A stretch of DNA of 5,114 nt from positions 1 to 5,114 of the forward strand of contig QHOP01000481.1 in the NCBI GenBank assembly GCA_003219345.1, given 5' to 3'. The position numbers were made by a program, and so were the translations under genes. Source of the DNA: Verrucomicrobiota bacterium. Lineage in GTDB: Bacteria > Verrucomicrobiota > Verrucomicrobiia > Limisphaerales > AV2. Each line of letters opens with the position of its first letter. Within the stretch, counting starts at the first letter, position 1. The notes beneath the pieces are model-generated. The model was not told the origin of the DNA and searched no databases. It worked only from the letters and a program-made list of their open reading frames with translations. This document shows positions 1-5,114 of the stretch, piece after piece.

Positions 1-32
1 GCCGCAAATCCGTCACACTGTTCGCATCGCCT

Positions 33-113
33 ATGAGTCCGTGCGCGTCTTCCTGTTCCCGGGTCCTGATCGTGTTGCTGTTCTGCCTCTGCCCGTTCGT
101 CGGCTTCGCGGCC
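33..113 (+). other. Signal peptide of the large ThuA/propeller protein
   Basis: The first 27 residues have an arginine at position 10, a hydrophobic stretch (VLIVLLFCLCPFVGF) and a small-residue cleavage site, FAA followed by E28. This is a standard Sec / signal peptidase I layout. The cysteines at 18 and 20 do not sit in a lipobox, so lipidation is not predicted. Export fits the extracytoplasmic propeller and ThuA modules. Confidence 0.85.
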
Positions 114-3100
114 GAGCGCTCAAAAAAAATCGTGCTTGTCGCCGGAACGATCACCGGCCATCCGAAAGAAGCGCACGAATACGAAAAAAACGTCATCCTG
201 CTCAAGCACTTGCTCGACACGTCGCCCGACCTGCAAGGCAAGGTGCGCGTCGAGGCGCACTTTCACGGCTGGCCAAACGACCCCTCAACGCTCGATGATG
301 CCGACACCATTTTCCTGACCTCGGACGGCACGGACCGCGAGGAGAAGAATCATCCGTTTTACGTCGGCGATCATTTGCAGGTCATCGAACGACAGATGAA
401 GCGCGGCTGCGGCCTCGTTTTCTTCCACTGGAGCACGTTCAGTCCGATGCGCGTGCATGACCAGATCACGGAGTGGGTCGGCGGGCATTTCGATTATGAA
501 ACCGGCAGCGCGCCGAACCGCTGGTATTCCGCCATTCAAACCTGGCCGGCCGAGTCGAAGTTCGGAACGCCGGGCCATCCCATCCTGCGCGGCGTCAAAC
601 CGTTCACCACGCCGGAGGAATATTATTACCGCATTCGGTTCCGCGAAAATGATTCGCGCTTGAGGCCGATCATCGTCACGTGTCCGCCGAAAGAGACCAA
701 CGACTTCACGGTGGGCTGGGCCGTCGAGCGCGCCGATGGCGGGCGTGGTTTCGGTTTCACCGGCGGCCATTTCTACGCGAACTGGTGGAACGCGGATTTC
801 CGCAGACTCGTCCTCAACGCAATTGTCTGGACGGCGAAACTTGATGTTCCTGAGAAAGGCGTGCGCTCAGAACCGTTCGAGCGTTTCCGGGCGCTCATCC
901 TCACCGGCCACAATCATCCGGCGCACGATTGGCGCGCCACGACCGCCGCGCTCATTCTCGCGCTGGAGCAGGACCCGCGCGCCATCGTGCACGTCAGCGA
1001 AAACATCGAAGACCGGGCCACCACTCCTCCTCGTGGCGCCCGACGTGAGGACAAATCAACTCCGCCTCCGCACGTCGGCGGCTACAACATTTTCGATTAC
1101 GACTTGCTGGTGCTGAATTACTGCAACTGGGGGCAACGTGGCTTGAGCGACGCCGCGAAATCAAGCTTCATTCGTTATCTCAACAACGGCGGCGGACTGG
1201 CGATCATCCACTTCGCCAATGGCGCCTGGCATCCGTCGTTGCCCAACACGAAACCGGAAGACGCGTGGCCGGAGTATTACACGCGCATTTGCCGGCGCGT
1301 CTGGGAACATCGTCCGCCCGATGCCAGCGGCCACGATGCGTTCGCCCCGTTTCAGGTCGAGATCGCCAACGTGAAACACCCGATCATCGCCGCCTTCCAG
1401 CCGTTCGACACCGTGGACGAACTGTACTTCCACCAAGCGGGCGAACTGCCGGTCGAGCCGCTGGCTTATGCGGTGTCGAAGGAAACGAAGCAACGCGAGC
1501 CGATGGCGTGGGCTTACAACTACGAGCAGGCGCGCGTGTTTCAAACCGTCCTCGGTCACTCCGATGAAAGTATTCGCCGCGCGGCGGCGTTGATTCGCCG
1601 GGGTTGCGTCTGGGCCGCTGGCCGCGATGAACTTGACTTCGATCCACCCTGGCAATTGACCGAGGGCGCGCTGTTCCGCGAGGGAAGTCCGTGGAGGCCC
1701 AAAGTAGGGCAGGCGTCCCGCCTGCCTTCCGAAAAAGAATTGGTCGGTGATAGTGGTTCTGTGCCCGCCCTCACCAAGGACAGGCAGGATGCCCGTCCCA
1801 CTCCAGCGGCCGGCACGCCCGCCATCGCCGATCGTGAACCGGACACGCAGGGTGAAAAGGATTGGATCGACAATCGCTGGAGCCGCACCGATGTCGGCCA
1901 GTTTCTCGCCTCCTCTCTCCGCGTGCCCAACGGCATGGTCACAAAAACGCTATCCATTCGGGTCGGCGATCACGATGATGCCGGCGTTTGTTTCGATACG
2001 GCCAACCTCAACCTCCGCGCCGGCTGGACCGGAGGCTTCCTTAAGTTCGATGCGGCGCGGTTTGGCCTGCTCAACCTGCCGAAGATTGATGGACAGGTTC
2101 AGTTCGTCTCGCCCGACGGCGCGGGTTGGATCGGCGCAACGGGACGATTCACCGGATTTCACGTCCACGGCAAACGTGTCGTGCTGGAATACGAGATTGG
2201 CGATACAACAGTGCGCGAGTCACCCAAGGCCGAGCCGGTGGGCGGTAGCACCGCTTTTATTCGCACAATCGAAATCGGGCCGCACGGTTCACCCCTCGAA
2301 TTCAGATTTGCTTCCGCTTTGAACAACCCGTCAATCCATGAAGAGGAAGACGATCTGAGTGGCAGGGCGGCACCGGTTCATCGTCTTCGATGTAGCTCAA
2401 CCAACGCAACAGGTCTGGCCGTGACCTTCCTCCAAGGTGCAATTGGAAAAGATCTCAAGGTGCGGAGTGACAAAAGTGTTTCGGTATCGCTCGAAGCCAG
2501 CAGGAAGCCCATCCGCCTTTGGTGGGCGGTCTGGAATGGTCCGGCTGATCGCGTTTCCGACGCAGACCACTGGGCAAAGACACATACTCCGTCCGATGAC
2601 TTGAACGATTTGATCAAACCGGCTCCCGCACGCTGGCTCCCAGCCCTCGAGACCACCGGCCATGTCGCGCCCGACACCGGCCCGCTCGCCATCGACACGC
2701 TGACCGTTCCCTACGACAACCCGTGGAACGCGCTCATGTTTCTTTCCGGCGTGGAATTCACCAGCGACGGCGCGGCTTACGTCTGTTCGATTCACGGTGA
2801 TGTCTGGAAGGTCACCGGCATCGAAGACAAGCTGCGCAAGCTAACCTGGAAACGCTTCGCCACGGGCCTTTACCAGCCGCTCGGACTCAAGGTTGTCAAC
2901 GACCAGGTCTATGTCCTCGGCCGCGACCAGATCACGCGGGTGCGCGACGAAAATGGCGATGGCGAAGCGGATTTCTATGAGGACTTCTGCAATCTCATCG
3001 AGACTTTCCCTGAGCCGCACCATTACGTCACCAGCCTCGAAACGGACGAGCGCGGAAACTTTTATTACGTGGACCCCGTCGGGGTACATCGCGTGCCGCC

Positions 3101-4070
3101 GGACGGCGGTTCGATGGAAACGATCGCCACCGGCTTTCGCAATCCCAACGGCATGGGTGTCAGTCCCGATGGCGGCATCATCACCGTCGCGCCGCAGCAA
3201 GGCGAATGGACGCCGTCGTCCTTGATCGTCGAAGCCAAACCTGGCGGATACTACGGCTACGGCGGACCGAAAGTGACTCCGTACCGTCCGCTCGGTTACG
3301 ATCCGGTGCTCTGCTGGATTCCGCACGGTGTGGATAACTCCGGCGGCAGCGAGGTCTGGGTTCCGCAAAGTAGGACAGGCGTCCCGCCTGTCTCTGAAAA
3401 TCCAAAGTCGTCAACGGGCCTGAGCGACGGCACTGTTGACTGGGGCCCGCTCGCCGGTCACTTTCTCCATTTCTCCTGGGGCCGTTGCATGATGATGCTT
3501 GTGTTGCGCGACGTGGTGGACGGCGTTCCGCAAGCCGCGACCGTGTCGTTGCCCGGACGCTTTTTGTCCGGCGCGATGCGCGGCTCGTTCAATCCCCGCG
3601 ACGGCCACCTTTACGTCGTTGGCAGCACCGGCTGGCAGACCAGCGCGCTCAAGGACGGCTGTTTCCAACGCGTCCGTTACACCGGCAAGCCGCTCGACAT
3701 CCCGCTCGCCTGGCATGCCCACACTAATGGACTCACGCTTACTTTCACTCAAGCGCTCGACAAGGAAACAGCCGAGGACGCGGGCAGCTACGGCGTCGAG
3801 CAATGGAACTATCGCTACGCTGCGCAATACGGCTCGAAAGACTGGTCCGTCGCCAATCCGGACAAGGAAAGTCACGATCAAGTTGCGGTCCGTTCAGCTA
3901 AACTCCTGGCCGACGGTCGCACAGTGTTCCTGGAAATTCCCGATTTGAAGCCGGTCATGCAGTTGCAGGTTCAGTACAATCTGAGCGCCAAGGAAGGCGC
4001 TTCGATGCGCGGCAAGGTTTACGCGACGATTAACCGGGTTCCATCGGCAAACGTCGCAGGGCGGCACTAA
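33..4070 (+). CDS. Large secreted ThuA-ThuA-DUF6797-like-beta-propeller protein
   Basis: This 1345-residue protein probably acts outside the cytoplasm on carbohydrate; the exact substrate is unknown. Residues 1-27 form a Sec signal peptide, with cleavage likely after FAA27. A first ThuA-like domain (class I glutamine-amidotransferase fold) spans about 32-275, with GCGLVFFH at 125-132 and GGH at 244-246. A second spans about 284-533, with GGGLAIIH at 386-393 and GH at 508-509. Residues 557-592 are a repeat-derived linker. A DUF6797-like domain begins near W611 (NRW 614-616, WTGGFLKFD from 665). A propeller resembling glucose/sorbosone dehydrogenases covers about 890-1215, with an EF-hand-like loop DENGDGEAD at 972-980 and RNPNG at 1036-1040. 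Residues 1216-1337 form the C-terminal beta domain usual in such planctomycete and verrucomicrobial proteins. No CxxCH haem motif is present, so any electron acceptor must be separate. The ATG at 33 is chosen because it places the signal peptide correctly. The frame is open to the left edge and no Shine-Dalgarno is visible, so an earlier start is not excluded. Domain names are from recognition; function is inferred. Confidence 0.93.
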   Translation: MSPCASSCSRVLIVLLFCLCPFVGFAAERSKKIVLVAGTITGHPKEAHEYEKNVILLKHLLDTSPDLQGKVRVEAHFHGWPNDPSTLDDADTIFLTSDGTDREEKNHPFYVGDHLQVIERQMKRGCGLVFFHWSTFSPMRVHDQITEWVGGHFDYETGSAPNRWYSAIQTWPAESKFGTPGHPILRGVKPFTTPEEYYYRIRFRENDSRLRPIIVTCPPKETNDFTVGWAVERADGGRGFGFTGGHFYANWWNADFRRLVLNAIVWTAKLDVPEKGVRSEPFERFRALILTGHNHPAHDWRATTAALILALEQDPRAIVHVSENIEDRATTPPRGARREDKSTPPPHVGGYNIFDYDLLVLNYCNWGQRGLSDAAKSSFIRYLNNGGGLAIIHFANGAWHPSLPNTKPEDAWPEYYTRICRRVWEHRPPDASGHDAFAPFQVEIANVKHPIIAAFQPFDTVDELYFHQAGELPVEPLAYAVSKETKQREPMAWAYNYEQARVFQTVLGHSDESIRRAAALIRRGCVWAAGRDELDFDPPWQLTEGALFREGSPWRPKVGQASRLPSEKELVGDSGSVPALTKDRQDARPTPAAGTPAIADREPDTQGEKDWIDNRWSRTDVGQFLASSLRVPNGMVTKTLSIRVGDHDDAGVCFDTANLNLRAGWTGGFLKFDAARFGLLNLPKIDGQVQFVSPDGAGWIGATGRFTGFHVHGKRVVLEYEIGDTTVRESPKAEPVGGSTAFIRTIEIGPHGSPLEFRFASALNNPSIHEEEDDLSGRAAPVHRLRCSSTNATGLAVTFLQGAIGKDLKVRSDKSVSVSLEASRKPIRLWWAVWNGPADRVSDADHWAKTHTPSDDLNDLIKPAPARWLPALETTGHVAPDTGPLAIDTLTVPYDNPWNALMFLSGVEFTSDGAAYVCSIHGDVWKVTGIEDKLRKLTWKRFATGLYQPLGLKVVNDQVYVLGRDQITRVRDENGDGEADFYEDFCNLIETFPEPHHYVTSLETDERGNFYYVDPVGVHRVPPDGGSMETIATGFRNPNGMGVSPDGGIITVAPQQGEWTPSSLIVEAKPGGYYGYGGPKVTPYRPLGYDPVLCWIPHGVDNSGGSEVWVPQSRTGVPPVSENPKSSTGLSDGTVDWGPLAGHFLHFSWGRCMMMLVLRDVVDGVPQAATVSLPGRFLSGAMRGSFNPRDGHLYVVGSTGWQTSALKDGCFQRVRYTGKPLDIPLAWHAHTNGLTLTFTQALDKETAEDAGSYGVEQWNYRYAAQYGSKDWSVANPDKESHDQVAVRSAKLLADGRTVFLEIPDLKPVMQLQVQYNLSAKEGASMRGKVYATINRVPSANVAGRH
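1701..1802 (+). repeat. Paired, inverted palindromic repeat inserted in frame
   Basis: Two imperfect copies of one palindrome face each other. The left copy has a perfect 8-bp stem (GGCAGGCG at 1708-1715, CGCCTGCC at 1719-1726) with loop TCC. The right copy is the reverse orientation: arms GGACAGGCA (1778-1786) and TGCCCGTCC (1790-1798), loop GGA, one A-C mismatch. About 50 bases of unrelated sequence lie between them. Read through, the element gives VGQASRLP then DRQDARPT, peptides I associate with dispersed repeats in verrucomicrobial proteins. It lies in the linker between the second ThuA-like domain and the DUF6797-like domain, where extra residues should be tolerated. The arrangement resembles paired REP/BIME units, which RAYT transposases mobilise in other bacteria; no such gene is in this window. 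Outer limits are approximate, and no target duplication is obvious. Confidence 0.8.
3367..3393 (+). repeat. Single palindromic repeat unit within the propeller domain
   Basis: This is a second copy of the repeat whose left unit starts at 1701. It shares the leader AAAGTAGG and the core CAGGCGTCCCGCCTG. Its perfect 8-bp stem is GACAGGCG (3374-3381) with CGCCTGTC (3385-3392) around loop TCC. Compared with the first copy, one G:C pair of the stem is A:T here, so both arms changed together. It is read one frame off from the first copy, giving SRTGVPPVS at residues 1113-1121. It adds, with its flank, about 20 residues to a loop before the conserved-looking DWGPLAGHFLHFSWG stretch. No inverted partner unit follows. 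Confidence 0.8.
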
Positions 4071-4135
4071 CACTTCTCGGCTGTTTTTCTGTGTTTTTCT
4101 TGCCCATTTGCTTGTGTCGGCAAGCTACAAATGCT
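4043..4135 (+). other. Signal-peptide-like reading frame lacking a normal start codon
   Basis: In the frame of the small gene at 4091, the sequence upstream stays open back to a TAA at 4031. From the ATC at 4043 it reads IGKRRRAALTLLGC, then FSVFFLPICLC, then RQATNA. That is a positively charged n-region, a long hydrophobic core and a plausible small-residue cleavage site. The only normal start in this stretch before the core ends is GTG at 4091, which removes the charged region and half of the core. The segment overlaps the last 28 bases of the large upstream gene. Either a rare ATC start is used, or an ATG was lost or misread, or the resemblance is chance. Confidence 0.5.
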
Positions 4136-4531
4136 TATTCTATCCCAGAAGCTACAAGGAACAAACAAGATGGCACCAAATTCGAGCCGATCATTTTTGA
4201 CTGTCAGGCCGGCGAGCCATTCCAGATCGGGGCCTTCGCGCTGGCCGGGTTTGGAGGCAACGTCAAATTTACGCTGACGCCCGTGGAAGCTCCGGCATTG
4301 AGGTTTGGGGGCGTGATTGAAAATTGGTTCTCAGGCTATCGCTCGCTGACCATGCAGTTGTCGGACAATTCCGGCCTTCCATACGTGGTGGAGCGTTCGG
4401 ATGATCTTACCGCCTGGACGCCGGTTCTGACCAATGCCAACGCATGGTCTCATTGGATTACGCTTCAAACGGAGTTGGCGAAGCCCAAGGAATTTTTCCG
4501 GACGCGACTTCAGGACGCCGGAGCTCCTTGA
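4091..4531 (+). CDS. Small probable secreted protein with C-terminal 'IEASTDL'-like module
   Basis: The GTG start gives 146 residues. The function is not known. Residues 31-64 (FEPIIFDCQAGEPFQIG, then AFALAGFGGNVKFTLTP) resemble the last strands of the beta-sandwich repeat 'vtF.a.aGttYqIavdG..g..G...L.L' found in large secreted verrucomicrobial proteins. Residues 86-140 resemble the module that often ends such proteins: YVVERSDDLTAWTPV at 98-112 corresponds to 'Y.iEaStDLvnWtpl', and FFRTRL at 135-140 to 'FYRvrl'. The protein looks like a short version, or remnant, of a longer surface protein. It starts 20 bases after the upstream stop and ends 26 bases before the helicase start. No Shine-Dalgarno is visible, and the true start may be at 4043, which would supply a full signal peptide and overlap the upstream gene. 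Its DNA looks somewhat less GC-rich than its neighbours. Existence as a gene is likely; the start is uncertain. Confidence 0.65.
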   Translation: MFFLPICLCRQATNAYSIPEATRNKQDGTKFEPIIFDCQAGEPFQIGAFALAGFGGNVKFTLTPVEAPALRFGGVIENWFSGYRSLTMQLSDNSGLPYVVERSDDLTAWTPVLTNANAWSHWITLQTELAKPKEFFRTRLQDAGAP

Positions 4532-4557
4532 CCTGAATCCGTCGGCGCGCTTTCGTC

Positions 4558-5114
4558 GTGTCCCAGTCCGCCGCCTCCCTCGGACAACAACGCGAGAGGA
4601 TTGTCGATGTTACCAAACTTCCCGGTTTCACATTTCCCATCTTCGGTTATCTTCCCGGCGTGCCGACGCTCTCTGAAAAGCTCGAAAGTCTGCCCGCCCT
4701 GAACCAGGTGGTGGTGCCCGACCTCTGGCAACAACAGGCCGTGGCCGCGCTGCGCGAGGGCAAGGACGTCGTCGTGCAGGCGCCGACGGGCGCGGGCAAG
4801 ACGCTCATCTTCGAGTTGTGGTCGAACCAGGGCAAAAACCACGGGCAGGCCATTTACACGGTCCCGACCCGCGCGCTGGCGAATGACAAGCTCGCTGAAT
4901 GGCGCGCGCGTGGATGGGATGTCGGCATCGCCACCGGCGATCTCGCGGAGAATCTCAACGCGCCGATTCTCGTCGCCACGCTCGAAACGCAGAAGCGCCG
5001 GCTCATCGAAGGCGACGGCCCGTTGCTGCTGGTGGTGGACGAGTATCAAATGCTCGGCGACTCCGACCGCGGCCTGAATTACGAACTTGCCATCGCGCTT
5101 GCTCCGCCGAAGAC
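4558..5114 (+). CDS. Superfamily 2 DEAD/DEAH-box helicase, N-terminal part
   Basis: The gene runs off the right edge; about 185 residues of the first RecA-like domain are present. It would couple ATP hydrolysis to unwinding or remodelling of DNA or RNA in the cytoplasm. Visible motifs are: a Q-motif-like LWQQQA at 56-61; Walker A APTGAGKT at 75-82 with catalytic K81; motif Ia VPTRALANDK at 102-111; TGD at 126-128; VATLET at 139-144; and motif II DEYQ at 161-164, followed by MLGDSDRGLNYELAIAL. The 'RG..yE' stretch after motif II recalls Ski2-like helicases, although those usually have DExH. The GTG at 4558 is the first usual start after the in-frame TGA at 4534-4536; GTG 4660 is a less likely alternative because it trims the N-terminal region. 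No Shine-Dalgarno is seen. The helicase family is certain; subfamily and substrate cannot be settled without the C-terminal domain. Confidence 0.92.
   Translation, partial: MSQSAASLGQQRERIVDVTKLPGFTFPIFGYLPGVPTLSEKLESLPALNQVVVPDLWQQQAVAALREGKDVVVQAPTGAGKTLIFELWSNQGKNHGQAIYTVPTRALANDKLAEWRARGWDVGIATGDLAENLNAPILVATLETQKRRLIEGDGPLLLVVDEYQMLGDSDRGLNYELAIALAPPK

Noticed and set aside
122..129. Run of eight A bases, containing a slippery A AAA AAA heptamer in phase near the start of the large gene
   Set aside because: A shift to the -1 frame leads only into a short frame ending near 298 with no recognisable protein, and no stimulatory structure is evident. The lysine codons explain the run. A second A-run at 184-190 is likewise ordinary.
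1161..1655. Long open frame on the minus strand (others similar at 285-770, 2841-3368, 3411-3881)
   Set aside because: These lie opposite the well-supported large gene, encode arginine-rich sequence without domains, and are expected from GC-rich third codon positions.
1701..3393. The repeated palindromes as a CRISPR array
   Set aside because: Only two sites about 1.6 kb apart, inside a coding gene, with no regular spacers.
4034..4070. Programmed -1 frameshift fusing the large gene to the small one
   Set aside because: No slippery heptamer occurs in the narrow window after the TAA at 4031, and the fusion would append a charged plus hydrophobic segment to an exported enzyme, which makes less sense than a separate signal peptide.
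4079..4084. LLGC in the upstream frame of the small gene as a lipoprotein signal
   Set aside because: The cysteine comes too early, before most of the hydrophobic core, and the -2 residue is atypical; an ordinary signal peptide fits better.
4083..4100. T-rich stretch just after the large gene as a possible terminator
   Set aside because: No stable GC-rich hairpin precedes the T-runs, and the stretch encodes part of the hydrophobic core of the putative signal peptide.

Overview
The window looks like chromosomal DNA of a Verrucomicrobiota bacterium, probably from the Pedosphaera/Limisphaerales side of the phylum. Four things suggest this: GC-rich coding DNA, a very large secreted protein that joins ThuA-like domains to a DUF6797-like domain and a sugar-dehydrogenase-like beta-propeller, a small protein ending in the 'IEASTDLxxW ... 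FYRxR' type module common in this phylum, and in-gene copies of a GC-rich palindrome read as peptides such as GQASRLP, RQDARPT and TGVPPVS. The assignment rests on recognition, not on a database search.

Layout, all on the + strand. Positions 33-4070 encode a 1345-residue exported protein: signal peptide, two tandem ThuA-like domains, a linker invaded by a paired palindromic repeat (about 1701-1802), a DUF6797-like beta domain, a propeller with an EF-hand-like loop, and a C-terminal beta domain of the kind that ends such proteins. A second, single palindrome (3367-3393) lies in a propeller loop. Positions 4091-4531 encode a small probable secreted protein of unknown function. Its best signal peptide starts upstream, inside the end of the first gene, where there is no normal start codon. 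From 4558 to the right edge runs the N-terminal part of a superfamily 2 helicase, in a frame with a GTG start and no stop inside the window.

The genes are tightly packed (20 bases or an overlap between genes 1 and 2; 26 bases between genes 2 and 3). There is no convincing terminator, promoter or Shine-Dalgarno sequence. The first two products would work outside the cytoplasm, the first plausibly in carbohydrate binding or oxidation. The helicase is a cytoplasmic nucleic-acid enzyme with no evident link to them, so co-direction alone should not be read as a shared pathway.

The most unusual signal is the palindromic repeat family. Two insertions sit in one gene, they are read in two different frames, the stem is preserved by a paired base change, and both lie where a protein could tolerate extra residues. 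I see no complete mobile element, CRISPR array, tRNA or rRNA. I did not find a clear new multi-gene system.
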